A DNA stretch of 64,000 nucleotides from Glaciecola sp041380235 (GTDB lineage Bacteria; Pseudomonadota; Gammaproteobacteria; Enterobacterales; Alteromonadaceae): NCBI RefSeq assembly GCF_041380235.1, contig NZ_JBGIYY010000010.1:112133-176132 (forward strand). Reading direction: 5' to 3'. Of this stretch, positions 27,501-35,900 are shown piece after piece. The first letter of the stretch is position 1. Each line of letters starts with the position of its first letter. A model generated the notes under the pieces. The model ran no database searches, was not told where the DNA came from, and saw nothing but the letters and a program-made list of their open reading frames with translations. The position numbers were made by a program, and so were the translations under genes.

Positions 27501-28032
27501 AGACAAGCTAATTGCTTACTACTATAAAATACGCGAGGGAATTGGGTACAACAAAACACCAGAACAATACGGCGCATTCCCAACCGACCCATACTCTCAT
27601 ACACCAAAGCATGCAGGCGCTCAACAGCCGGGAATGACAGGACAGGTGAAAGAAGAGATCATTACCCGCTTTGGAGAACTTGGTTGCCAAGTACAAAATG
27701 GCTGTATTCAATTCGCTCCGTTTTTATTGCGCGCGCAAGAATTTATGACGCAAGGTTCAGAATTTACTTATCTCAACGTGAATGACAAATGGCAGACACT
27801 GGATGTTCCACACAATTCGATTGCATTTACGTGGTGCCAAGTACCTATTATTTATTGTTTAGATGACTCAATTGATGAGCTACAGGCAAGCGTAGAGCAC
27901 GCTGATCATACTATTTCATTTTCTAAAGATGGCCAACTTGATACGGCTACCAGCCAGCATATTTTTGACCGCGATTCAGAAGTGACCTTGATTATAGTGC
28001 GAATTCCAAGCAAAACCCTGTATCAACAATAA
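24583..28032 (+). CDS. Large (alpha/alpha)-barrel glycosidase/phosphorylase-like protein of unknown specificity
   Basis: A 1149-residue protein without a signal peptide, so probably cytoplasmic. The N-terminal 300 residues look like a beta-sandwich (DQDHWLFAGSQGGISAGRVS, FEYTWYFSDQFGLCRIAKAT). The middle and C-terminus have motifs of six-hairpin enzymes: NEYLPITFGRRHGDPSRPWN, LSYQGNWRDIFQNWEALA, EPDDPWSYIGYWGDHQIIYL, GGIWLNTQRPEWNDANNALV and GRSGGMFGFEGLGCVYWHM. The domain order recalls GH94/GH149/GH161-type phosphorylases, but I cannot assign a family or substrate. It may be a known but uncharacterised family. AAGG precedes the ATG. A LytS/LytTR pair begins 108 bp downstream on the same strand. 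Confidence 0.6.
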   Translation: MTAHEVKGEFLKRGDTEYYVIRNVDQIPPFFISMVSDQDHWLFAGSQGGISAGRVSPETALFPYLCVDKLYDNAMSSGARSLFKGTHSNGKAWTWEPFNYEQDGKYAVTRNLYKSVLGNALCYEEINHDLEIAFEYTWYFSDQFGLCRIAKATNLSEQEQVIEVLDGVQNILPAGTPRFTQTQSSNLVDAYKWTELEQGNKLALFTLYSAITDRAEPVEALRASTVFSFADDHNKAIIDPLCVRKFKRNEALDYRVDTRGVRGVYFNHLTRTLGPKQHSSWGLAANTEQDQGQISQLRKLLEQPEKLHQDIMKSIAEGSNHLACIMAKADGFQLTAEKEVSVHHYANTLFNVLRGGIFANQYQISKTDFIATVRHFNQNIADTCLSSLNALGDWITLEQLQSLAQSNNNMQLLRLVNEYLPITFGRRHGDPSRPWNQFAIELKDGQGNALLSYQGNWRDIFQNWEALALSYPKFIDSMIAKFVNASTMDGYNPYRITKKGIDWEVEEPDDPWSYIGYWGDHQIIYLLKLLEVSQKFSPATLTKQLTTPCYSYANVPYRIRSYQATLANPKQTVDYDWHASEQIEKRVESLGADGKLVLNQQGQVYQVTLLEKLLVPLITKLNNLVIDGGIWLNTQRPEWNDANNALVGQGLSMVTLYYMHRYLKFLQDILAQAKASGLEQFEITNEVAEWLVSSLECMQTTNTKLSPARAETHLIKAFMDTMGNAGQRYRDAIYSHDGSFKTTIVTLAQIMDLLNQAMALVRHSIAHNRDTDGLYHSYNTLKVTEQTLTVSKLYPMLEGQVSALSSGALSPSESLGVLKTLFNSDMYRSDINTFLLYADRTQTRFMNKNQLASEDIQEIPVIAQMIRQGDARIIYQDTDGIARFNSHVVNADALATLCNEAQSDYSDLADENVQKRLLNLFESTFNHSQFTGRSGGMFGFEGLGCVYWHMISKLLLAVLEVTQQAHADNDPALDKLIAYYYKIREGIGYNKTPEQYGAFPTDPYSHTPKHAGAQQPGMTGQVKEEIITRFGELGCQVQNGCIQFAPFLLRAQEFMTQGSEFTYLNVNDKWQTLDVPHNSIAFTWCQVPIIYCLDDSIDELQASVEHADHTISFSKDGQLDTATSQHIFDRDSEVTLIIVRIPSKTLYQQ

Positions 28033-28140
28033 AGGCTTATCGTGTGTTGAAATCACTTTTACAGACAGAGAATGAACAAAATGAAATGCACCGACTATCT
28101 TGACCAATATTTTTACATGGGATATACAGGAGCGTAACCC

Positions 28141-29346
28141 ATGTATTTTTCTTCCTTAGAAAAACAAATATTAGGTCAAAATATGTTTAAAAGCTTACGC
28201 GACAAGCACCAGTTTTTATCAAACTATGCCAGCATGCGCTATTGGCAGGTTGCCTTCTGGGGGTTTTTGTTCGTTGTTAACTTTTTCACCCTCACATTGT
28301 GGTACAGCCAAGCGAGCGTCAACTATGTTGTTCCGGTGCTGGTGCAATCTGTGCTTGGTTTGTTATTCTCACTTATCCTGCAGTACGCAATTATTCATTT
28401 TTGGCAAACCGAACTCTGGTTAAAATCAGTCATCAATTTAGTCTTAGTGGCAACGGTTTCATTGGCTTGGACCGTGGCTCGAATGTATGTTTTTGAACTT
28501 ACCACCGGCGAAGCGCATATTTGGACAGATTTTGGCGGTTGGTTTTTCAGTAGCATCTTTATTTTTATTAGTTGGTGCTCGCTATTTTATGGGATTCAGT
28601 ACTACCGCTTACTGCAAGAAAAAAACAAAGATATGCTTAATGCTGAAGCGAATGCTCGTGAGGCAAAATTTAAGCGTATGGAGGCACAAGCGACTGCTCG
28701 AGATGCACAGCTTGAGATGCTCAGATATCAACTTAATCCCCATTTTTTATGTAACACACTCAATGCGATCAATGCATTAATTGAAGTACAAGAAAATGAA
28801 AAAGCACAAAAGATGAGCGTAAATCTTAGTCAATTTTTACGATATTCATTAGACAATATACCCGATGGTAAAATTAAGCTTGAGAAAGAACTTGAAACCT
28901 TGACCTTATATCTGGAAATAGAAAAAACCCGATTTGAAGACCGTCTGAAACTTGAATATGACATCCAAAAAACCGCCGAAGGTGCCTTGGTACCGAGTTT
29001 GATACTGCAGCCTATTATTGAAAATTCCATGAAACACGCCATCGCAAAATGCGAACACGGTGGAAAAATAAGAATTTCTGCTGAAGTAAGAGATGAAAAG
29101 ATCCATTTATTCGTAGAAGATAGTGGTGGGCCGGACGCATGCAAGAATGGCAAGGTCGTTGATATCTTTAACAATGGAGTAGGTTTAAAAAATACAGAGC
29201 AACGATTAAAGATATTGTACGACACCGATTATTCTATGACGGTATCGGCTTCTGACTTAGGTGGTATAAGAACACAAATTATCATGCCGTTGGAATATCC
29301 AGAGCAGAAAGGCAAGACTGCGCAACGAAGTTTCGCTAGAGCATAA
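28141..29346 (+). CDS. LytS-type sensor histidine kinase
   Basis: A 401-residue membrane kinase. Four predicted helices (about residues 35-160) are followed by a helical linker rich in EAKFKRMEAQATARDAQLEM. The His_kinase domain has the phospho-acceptor His in RYQLNPHFLCNTLNAINAL, and the ATPase domain has the N-box IIENSMKHAIAK and G-box VGLKNTEQRLKIL. CAGGAG lies 7 nt before the ATG. The response regulator follows 2 bp after the stop codon. No extracytoplasmic sensor domain is visible, so the signal is probably sensed in the membrane or through a partner. Confidence 0.92.
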   Translation: MYFSSLEKQILGQNMFKSLRDKHQFLSNYASMRYWQVAFWGFLFVVNFFTLTLWYSQASVNYVVPVLVQSVLGLLFSLILQYAIIHFWQTELWLKSVINLVLVATVSLAWTVARMYVFELTTGEAHIWTDFGGWFFSSIFIFISWCSLFYGIQYYRLLQEKNKDMLNAEANAREAKFKRMEAQATARDAQLEMLRYQLNPHFLCNTLNAINALIEVQENEKAQKMSVNLSQFLRYSLDNIPDGKIKLEKELETLTLYLEIEKTRFEDRLKLEYDIQKTAEGALVPSLILQPIIENSMKHAIAKCEHGGKIRISAEVRDEKIHLFVEDSGGPDACKNGKVVDIFNNGVGLKNTEQRLKILYDTDYSMTVSASDLGGIRTQIIMPLEYPEQKGKTAQRSFARA

Positions 29347-29348
29347 AT

Positions 29349-30158
29349 ATGCAACTCTCTGCTGTTATCGTTGACGACGAGCCCCTTGCACTAGGTTTGT
29401 TGCGCTCAAAGCTTATAAAAACCGGTTTAATTAATATTGTTGCTGAATGCAAAAATGGCCGGGAGGCAATAGAAGCGACACTGAACCTTTCTCCTGACAT
29501 TATGTTTTTAGATATTCAGATGCCGGGTCTCGATGGCTTAAGTGTTGTTAAACGCCTGCAAGACGACGCCGTTCCCTTAATTGTATTTACAACCGCATTT
29601 GAACAATACGCTATCGATGCCTTTGACGTTTATGCCGTTGACTATATCTTAAAGCCTATCGACCAAGAGCGTATCGATAGGTCTATTGAGCGAGCAATAT
29701 TTAGGTTGTCTGAAAGAATATTCCGCTCAAATAAATCTAACATCGTCGGCGCCATAGGCGCAATGCGCAAACACCTAGGCCGAGCCGACACAGAGTCCTC
29801 GACTGTGTGGGGTGTTAACCATTCTCAGAAAAAAATAGTAATCAAAGAAAAGAACGAAATTATTCTCTTAGAACAGTCTGATATTGTCTGGTTAGATGCA
29901 GCCGGAGACTACGTCTGTATTCACTCCAATGACGAAACTTACATTAAACGCAGTACCTTAAAAGAGCTACTTAGCCAACTCGAGCCGGAATGGTTTAAAC
30001 GGGTTCATCGCTCTACCATTGTAAATTTGCATTATGTGGTAAATGTAATACCGCACACCAAAGGTGAGTTCTTTTTGGAGTTGAATTCAGATCAAAAAAT
30101 AAAAGTCAGTCGAAACTACAGAGACGTGGTTAAAGCCTTTTTAGCAGACGGCATTTAA
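29349..30158 (+). CDS. LytTR-type response regulator
   Basis: A 269-residue regulator. The receiver domain carries the acidic pocket VDDEPLA, the phospho-acceptor Asp in DIMFLDIQMPGLDG, TTAF and the Lys in YILKPID. A C-terminal LytTR DNA-binding domain follows (IVWLDAAGDYVCIHS, WFKRVHRSTIVNLHYV, VSRNYRDVVKAFL). It pairs with the adjacent LytS-type kinase. Targets are unknown; LytTR sites are direct repeats that I could not place with confidence here. Confidence 0.93.
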   Translation: MQLSAVIVDDEPLALGLLRSKLIKTGLINIVAECKNGREAIEATLNLSPDIMFLDIQMPGLDGLSVVKRLQDDAVPLIVFTTAFEQYAIDAFDVYAVDYILKPIDQERIDRSIERAIFRLSERIFRSNKSNIVGAIGAMRKHLGRADTESSTVWGVNHSQKKIVIKEKNEIILLEQSDIVWLDAAGDYVCIHSNDETYIKRSTLKELLSQLEPEWFKRVHRSTIVNLHYVVNVIPHTKGEFFLELNSDQKIKVSRNYRDVVKAFLADGI

Positions 30159-30165
30159 GCCTACC

Positions 30166-30191
30166 GAAAGTCTCAACCGTATGAGATTTTC
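30166..30191 (+). terminator. Possible terminator hairpin after the response regulator
   Basis: GAAAGTCTCA-accgta-TGAGATTTTC forms a 10-bp stem with one wobble pair, 8 nt past the stop codon. A T-run lies within the stem but not after it. Confidence 0.4.
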
Positions 30192-30309
30192 AGTGTCTTA
30201 AACCAAAAAGCTGCCGTATCAAATTACACCTTATTATGTTTAATGATACTCATATATCGCGCACGTATTGCCGATATGCCTAATAACCGTTGTGACTTAG
30301 CGATGTAAT

Positions 30310-32208
30310 TTGAATCTATTAGCCAATCAAAAAACGAGCTCTATTATTGGACTGCTAAGTGTAGTGGTCTTGTTTTTTGGTGCATTGGCGATTCTCCCGT
30401 TAAAGATTTCTCAAGAGAGCAACGAGCACGCAAAGCAACTTTCCATAAGCTACTTTGAGGACCAACTGCAGGTCGCAACCATACCTAGCATTCTGACCTT
30501 GCAAAATGACGCTTGGCAAGATATCCATGCTCCTGAATTTGGACTATCCGACTCGGCCTTCTGGTTAAGGGCTATTATTTCGCGAGATACCAATGAACGC
30601 CAGCGTATTTTGAGGATCAGTTACTCGGCAATCGATACCGTTGAAATTTGGTTTTTCAAGCATGCAGATTTAACTGCAGGGGAACACTCCCCTTCTCCAC
30701 TTTCCTATCATATCCTAGGTGATCAGCGAGCATTTAGTGAGCGACCTGTGGATCATGAACAACTGATTGTTGACATTCCATTGCTAAAAGAAGATGTCTT
30801 TGTGCTGCTCAAGGCCAGCAGCGACGGTTCGTTAAAAGTCCCAATTGAAAAATGGGACAAATTAGAATTTGTTGAATTCTCTGCCCTGTATAAAGGGTTT
30901 ATGGGTTTATTTTTTGGCTATATTTTGGCGATGATCTTAAGTAACTTTGCAATCTTTGCAATCACCAAAAACGTCAACTTTTTGATTTACACTTGTTACT
31001 CTTTGAGCGTTATCTTGGGTGTGGCAAGTCTACATGGTTTTGGCTTTCAATTTTTGTGGCCCAACAACTTATGGCTACAAGAATATAGCGTGGTGCTATT
31101 TGTTAGCTTGACGATGATGTCTATTTTAAGTCTGTCGGTTGGTTTACTAAACCTTAAAGAAAAATCACTACGTCTTTACAAGCTTCACAAATCCATCATT
31201 GTCGTTTTTGGATTGATTGTGCTTGCTTGTTTTGTCCTACCATATTCAATAGTACTTCCTAGCTTTCTGCTGATACTTATTGTTGCAGCACCGATTGTAT
31301 TTCTTAGCGGTCTATACATCGCGTTTTCCGGCACCTTAGTCCACAAACTTTATTGCAGTTCATGGGCGGTACTGCTGTTTGCGGGCATGATGGTAGCGCT
31401 GCAATCTGCGGGGATCTTAAATACCGATATCAACGGTGCATACATGCTTGCAGTAGGCGGGATTCTAGAGGCGCTATTATTGTCATTTTCTTTAGCGGTT
31501 AAATACAACGAACAAACGACCAACGTTACCAACGCAAAGATACTGGCTATGGCAAAACAAGAAGAAGCGATTAGCGCTCGAGATGAACTCATCGTTCAAC
31601 AAACTGAAAACGAACTCGACCTGAAAAACCGCATTGCCGAGCGCAAAATAGAATTAAGTAAAACCCTCTATAAGCTGGCAGAAAGGAATCAAGTACTCAC
31701 AGCACTCAGTTCACAAGATACCCTAACTGGACTGATGAACCGGCATTATTTTGATGAACACTACCATAACGAAGCATCAAGAAGCGCTCGAGAAAAAGTA
31801 CCTTTAGCAGTTGCGGTGATAGACATTGATTTCTTTAAACGGGTAAATGACAACTACGGTCATTTATGCGGTGATCATTGCTTAACAAGCTTCGCTGCGA
31901 CCCTCAAACAATTAGTAAAGCGCCCTACCGATATTATATGCCGCTATGGGGGCGAGGAATTTGTATTAGTATTGCCAAATACCGATGCCCAAGGTTTATC
32001 GAAAATTTTAGAAAGCGTCAGGCTTGCCGCAGAGCGCAAAATTATTCGCTTTGAAGGCCAGAAACTGTCTTTTACTGTGAGCGCAGGAGGTTGCTCCGGC
32101 ATTATTAGCCAAAGCACTAGTGCATCTAGCCTATTCGCCTGTGCAGATAAAATGCTGTATCAAGCAAAAAATGATGGCCGAAATTTAGTGAGGGTAGATG
32201 AATGCTAA
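30310..32208 (+). CDS. 7TM-DISM sensor diguanylate cyclase (with I-site)
   Basis: A 632-residue protein. An N-terminal anchor helix is followed by an extracytoplasmic DISM-ED2-like beta domain (ILTLQNDAWQDIHAPEFGLS, SAFWLRAIISRDTNERQRIL) at about residues 50-190. A 7-helix membrane region (about 195-390), a coiled coil and a GGDEF domain follow. The cyclase domain has SSQDTLTGLMNRHYF, DIDFFKRVNDNYGHLCGDHC and CRYGGEEFVLVLP. RPTD occurs 5 residues before GGEEF, which fits an RxxD inhibitory I-site. The start is a TTG because no ATG fits before the membrane anchor. The next gene starts 7 nt before this one ends and has the same architecture. Confidence 0.88.
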   Translation: MNLLANQKTSSIIGLLSVVVLFFGALAILPLKISQESNEHAKQLSISYFEDQLQVATIPSILTLQNDAWQDIHAPEFGLSDSAFWLRAIISRDTNERQRILRISYSAIDTVEIWFFKHADLTAGEHSPSPLSYHILGDQRAFSERPVDHEQLIVDIPLLKEDVFVLLKASSDGSLKVPIEKWDKLEFVEFSALYKGFMGLFFGYILAMILSNFAIFAITKNVNFLIYTCYSLSVILGVASLHGFGFQFLWPNNLWLQEYSVVLFVSLTMMSILSLSVGLLNLKEKSLRLYKLHKSIIVVFGLIVLACFVLPYSIVLPSFLLILIVAAPIVFLSGLYIAFSGTLVHKLYCSSWAVLLFAGMMVALQSAGILNTDINGAYMLAVGGILEALLLSFSLAVKYNEQTTNVTNAKILAMAKQEEAISARDELIVQQTENELDLKNRIAERKIELSKTLYKLAERNQVLTALSSQDTLTGLMNRHYFDEHYHNEASRSAREKVPLAVAVIDIDFFKRVNDNYGHLCGDHCLTSFAATLKQLVKRPTDIICRYGGEEFVLVLPNTDAQGLSKILESVRLAAERKIIRFEGQKLSFTVSAGGCSGIISQSTSASSLFACADKMLYQAKNDGRNLVRVDEC

Positions 32209-34091
32209 GGGCATCTAAGCCGCTACAAAAGAGCCGCTATAGTTCCACAAGAAACTGGCTAATTTATGCTATCGCGTTAACAAGCACATTTATGTCCTGC
32301 TATGCTATTTATCATATAAGCTTGCAATCCACAGGTTCATTTGTCGTCGAGCAATACTATCAACTACAGTTACCCGGCCGTAATATTGATTTTGAGCAAG
32401 CAATTAATGCCGCCGACCGTGACTGGGTGCCGACCAATACATTGGTGTTCCCCGGCTCAACTGAACAAGTATGGATTAAATTCAAACCACCCATTGAGGC
32501 GTCTTTTCAAGACAGTCTCATCAGAGTAAACGACCCACTACTCGATAGTTTTGTTGTGTACTTTGTGCATAAAGAAGGTTCAGAAAAAGTCATTACCGAC
32601 CCAATCGCGGTTGGCGACGCTGTTTCATTTAGCAACAGACCCGTTTCGCTGCCAAGCGCAATTATTCCATTACCGCCGAATATCAGCGATTACACAGTGT
32701 ATATTCAGGGTAGCTCAAATATAAGCATTAATCTGGAAATGAGTTTATGGACGGTAAACGATTTTCTCAATTTTAATGACACAGTAGTGCTGTTTATCGC
32801 AATATTACTGGGGTATGTATTTGCACTAACGTGCTACAGCATTTTAATGTATTCGACGACACGCCAGCGAGGCGCATTTTGGTTTGCTTGTTTTCTGATC
32901 AGCTTTTCCTTTCACATCGTCTCTTTGACCAGCCTTGGATATCAGATGCTGTGGACAGATAACATCGGCTTCCAGTCTGTTTCTGCCACAATATCGGCAT
33001 GCCTGAGCCTTGGGATATTGGCCAAATTTACCCTATCGATTTTCAATACTATCCCCAAAAACTATGCCCAAGTAGTAACTGGGCTAATTTATCTTTTCGG
33101 CATAACCATCCTGGCCCTGCTTATTACCCGCGATGTCAGCATTATAAAATTTGCAATATTGCTTATTTCTGTGTGCGGCGTGGTCATGTTTCTATTAATG
33201 CTAACGCTGACCATCAAAAAAATTGAAAACGCCAAAATTTCAACACTTATCTGGGCCGTTATATTTGTATCAGTGTGTGTTGCTGTATTAGATAGACTTA
33301 ATTTTTTTACCTTACCAATCCAGCCCATTTTTCCAATCATTATCGGCTTTTATTTACAAACACAAATTATGGCAGTCGCATTGATATATCGACATAAGGC
33401 AAATATTGATGCGGAATCAAATCATCGAAAAATCGCAATTGCAGAACAAGCAGCAGCCATTAAATCAAAAGATGAAGTGGTTGCGTTAAAAAAGAACGCT
33501 CAAATTGAGCTTGAAAAAGAGGTCAAGGCACAGACCATTCAACTCGAAGAAGTTTTAGTACTTCTTGACAAAACCGGGCGTGAGCTAGAGCAAAAAACGA
33601 ATGTCGACGGACTAACAGGCTTACCAAATCGCTATGCTTTTGAAAATAAACTAGACGATTTTATTGATATTGCAAATACAAAAAATATCGAATTACATTT
33701 AGCCCTCATTGATCTGGACAACTTCAAAAAAGTGAATGATACCTATGGGCATATGGCAGGAGACGACTGCCTTAAAGCCTTTGCAAAAATTTTAGCCGAA
33801 AAGTTTAAAAACCCTGAGTACATAGTTTGTCGCTACGGAGGCGAAGAGTTTGCTTTAGCTAGTATCGATTCACATAGCAATGTTGCTTTAGCACTGCATC
33901 AACTAAAAGATGCCGTACAAGCCTTAAAAGTGCAAAGCCACGAGCATACTATTTCATTTACGACTTCCATTGGTTTGTCAGGCGCCTTAGTTAGCGATCA
34001 AGACGAAGCAAAACGTCTATTAGCAAAAGCGGACGAAAACCTATATCAAGCTAAAGAAGACGGTAGAAATCTGATAGTGGCAAAAAATTAA
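32202..34091 (+). CDS. 7TM-DISM sensor diguanylate cyclase (no I-site)
   Basis: A 629-residue paralogue of the preceding gene, overlapping it by 7 nt. An N-terminal helix, an extracytoplasmic domain (about residues 45-185), 7 membrane helices, a coiled coil with AEQAAAIKSKDEVVALKK, and a GGDEF domain can be read. NVDGLTGLPNRYAFENKL, DLDNFKKVNDTYGHMAGDDC and CRYGGEEFALAS indicate an active cyclase. The position of the I-site holds KNPE and not RxxD. The pair therefore likely differs in feedback control and possibly in ligand. Confidence 0.88.
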   Translation: MLRASKPLQKSRYSSTRNWLIYAIALTSTFMSCYAIYHISLQSTGSFVVEQYYQLQLPGRNIDFEQAINAADRDWVPTNTLVFPGSTEQVWIKFKPPIEASFQDSLIRVNDPLLDSFVVYFVHKEGSEKVITDPIAVGDAVSFSNRPVSLPSAIIPLPPNISDYTVYIQGSSNISINLEMSLWTVNDFLNFNDTVVLFIAILLGYVFALTCYSILMYSTTRQRGAFWFACFLISFSFHIVSLTSLGYQMLWTDNIGFQSVSATISACLSLGILAKFTLSIFNTIPKNYAQVVTGLIYLFGITILALLITRDVSIIKFAILLISVCGVVMFLLMLTLTIKKIENAKISTLIWAVIFVSVCVAVLDRLNFFTLPIQPIFPIIIGFYLQTQIMAVALIYRHKANIDAESNHRKIAIAEQAAAIKSKDEVVALKKNAQIELEKEVKAQTIQLEEVLVLLDKTGRELEQKTNVDGLTGLPNRYAFENKLDDFIDIANTKNIELHLALIDLDNFKKVNDTYGHMAGDDCLKAFAKILAEKFKNPEYIVCRYGGEEFALASIDSHSNVALALHQLKDAVQALKVQSHEHTISFTTSIGLSGALVSDQDEAKRLLAKADENLYQAKEDGRNLIVAKN

Positions 34092-34109
34092 ATTGGATAC
34101 GATACAATA

Positions 34110-34140
34110 CCGCAAAACATACTTAACGTTACTTTTGCGG
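34110..34140. terminator. Hairpin between the cyclase and xthA
   Basis: CCGCAAAA (34110-34117) and TTTTGCGG (34133-34140) are complementary across a 15-nt loop. It may terminate the cyclase transcript or structure the xthA leader; the second arm overlaps the GGAG ribosome-binding site. Confidence 0.4.
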
Positions 34141-34148
34141 AGAATAAT

Positions 34149-34922
34149 ATGAGGCTTGTATCTTGGAACGTTAATGGCATTCGAGCGGCCATCAAAAAAG
34201 ACTTTTTTGCGTCGCTTAGGGCATTAGATTGTGATGTGTTATGCCTACAAGAAACCAAAGCACAAGATGACCAGGTAGCCGAGGCTTTAGAAGAGCTTGA
34301 TGGATACCATATTTATACTAATTCGGCGGTCAAAAAAGGCTATTCAGGCACGAGCATCATTTCACGGGTGAAGCCGACCAATGTAACGCTTGATATCAAC
34401 ATTGCAGAGCATGATCAAGAGGGCCGCGTCACTTGTGCTGAGTTCACCGACTTTTATTTAGTGACTGTGTATACACCTAACTCGGGCAATGATTTGAGAC
34501 GTTTAACTTATCGCCAGCAGTGGGATACAGACTTTTTAGCCTATATCAAAGACCTCGAGCTGCAAAAGCCCGTGATAGTGTGCGGTGATTTAAACGTCGC
34601 TCACAAAGACATCGACTTAGCCCGCCCAAAAGCCAACTACAATAAAAGCGCAGGGTATACGCAACAAGAAATAGACGGCATTGATAAGCTCACCGCTGCC
34701 GGCTACATCGATGCCTTTAGACATATGCACCCCGATACCGTTAAATACAGCTGGTGGAGCTACAGGGCCGGTGCACGTGAGCGTAATGTAGGATGGAGAA
34801 TAGATTACTTTTTAGTTTCACCGCAGTTGAGTACACAAATATCTGGGGCAGGCATTCATAACGACATTCATGGCTCAGATCATTGTCCAGTGAGCGTCGA
34901 ATTATCTGCTACTTTGCGCTAA
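34149..34922 (+). CDS. xthA: Exodeoxyribonuclease III
   Basis: A 257-residue AP endonuclease/exonuclease of the EEP fold. Conserved blocks are LVSWNVNGIRAAIKKDF, CLQETKAQD (metal-binding Glu), VYTPNSG, VCGDLNVAHKDIDLA (Asp/Asn), the WWSYRAGARERNVGWRIDYF block and GSDHCPVSVEL (catalytic Asp-His). It acts in base-excision repair of abasic sites. GGAG lies upstream of the ATG. yceH follows after 13 bp. Confidence 0.95.
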   Translation: MRLVSWNVNGIRAAIKKDFFASLRALDCDVLCLQETKAQDDQVAEALEELDGYHIYTNSAVKKGYSGTSIISRVKPTNVTLDINIAEHDQEGRVTCAEFTDFYLVTVYTPNSGNDLRRLTYRQQWDTDFLAYIKDLELQKPVIVCGDLNVAHKDIDLARPKANYNKSAGYTQQEIDGIDKLTAAGYIDAFRHMHPDTVKYSWWSYRAGARERNVGWRIDYFLVSPQLSTQISGAGIHNDIHGSDHCPVSVELSATLR

Positions 34923-34935
34923 GAGGAGACAAATT

Positions 34936-35631
34936 TTGCTTATCCAATTGAGTTCTGATCAAGCCCGTGTGATTGGTGTGTTGATAGAAAAAGAAATCAC
35001 CACGCCAGACCAATATCCACTATCGCTAAATGCATTGACCTTAGGCTGCAACCAAAAAAGTAGCCGAGAGCCCATCATGCAATTAACTGAAAGCGATGTG
35101 CAAAACATCCTTGATGAACTGGCTGATAAAAACCTGCTGTTTGAACACCAAAGCAGCGGCAGTCGGGTAGTCAAATATAAGCACCGCTTTTGTAATACCG
35201 AATTTAGTTCCTTAAAGTTCAGTCCTCAGCAGCTCGGCATTATATGCGTACTTTTACTGCGTGGGCCGCAAACACCTGGGGAGCTGCGCACACGCACCAA
35301 TCGGCTTGCTGACTTTACCAACGTTAATGAGCTTGAAGCATGTTTAAGCGAGTTAAGTAATTTCAATGGTGACACTCTGGTCGTGAAGCTCCCGCGTGAG
35401 CCCGGCAAGCGTGAAGCACGATATGCGCATTTATTCTGCGGTAACGAAGGTTTGCAAGCATCTGGGGGAACAAACAGCTCGTTGCCCGCTCAAAGCGCCG
35501 GATTGCCTAATGGCGCTGTCATTGGCTTAGAGGAAGCGCTAAACAGAATCAAGCGCTTAGAAGAGCAAATCGATGCCTTGACTAAACGTCTTGATGATAT
35601 GCAAGAAACCCTCGATATTTTGTCAAGTTAG
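34936..35631 (+). CDS. yceH: YceH family protein (DUF480)
   Basis: A 231-residue DUF480 protein with two winged-helix repeats (ARVIGVLIEKEITTPDQYPL and ICVLLLRGPQTPGELRTRTN). A C-terminal coiled coil (EEALNRIKRLEEQIDALTKR) ends the protein. The start is TTG at 34936 with GAGGAG 7-8 nt upstream. Function in the cell is not established. It is likely co-transcribed with xthA. Confidence 0.9.
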   Translation: MLIQLSSDQARVIGVLIEKEITTPDQYPLSLNALTLGCNQKSSREPIMQLTESDVQNILDELADKNLLFEHQSSGSRVVKYKHRFCNTEFSSLKFSPQQLGIICVLLLRGPQTPGELRTRTNRLADFTNVNELEACLSELSNFNGDTLVVKLPREPGKREARYAHLFCGNEGLQASGGTNSSLPAQSAGLPNGAVIGLEEALNRIKRLEEQIDALTKRLDDMQETLDILSS

Positions 35632-35640
35632 TACAATCCT

Positions 35641-35675
35641 GTTGAGCGCCCTAGATGCTGATAGGGCAGCTTAAC
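35641..35675 (+). terminator. Hairpin downstream of yceH
   Basis: GTTGAGC-GCCCTA pairs with TAGGGC-a-GCTTAAC around an 8-nt loop, 10 nt after the yceH stop codon. There is no clear T-tract, so the call is tentative. Confidence 0.4.
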
Positions 35676-35900
35676 AGTAAATTTAACGCGATTAGCCCTC
35701 TTATACTCTCCCATTAGATACGAAAACCTGTGCTGACTGCAGACCTTAAGCAAGGTAAAGGACCTTGTTTTAAGTCCAAACAGTGCGGCTATTAAGCTCT
35801 TTTATGTTAGCCTAAGTAGTGAATATAACTTTAGCATCGGCAAAAATAATTTAGCCGGCTGCCCTTTTACCTCGCTACTCAATTAATAAGGATTTTACCC

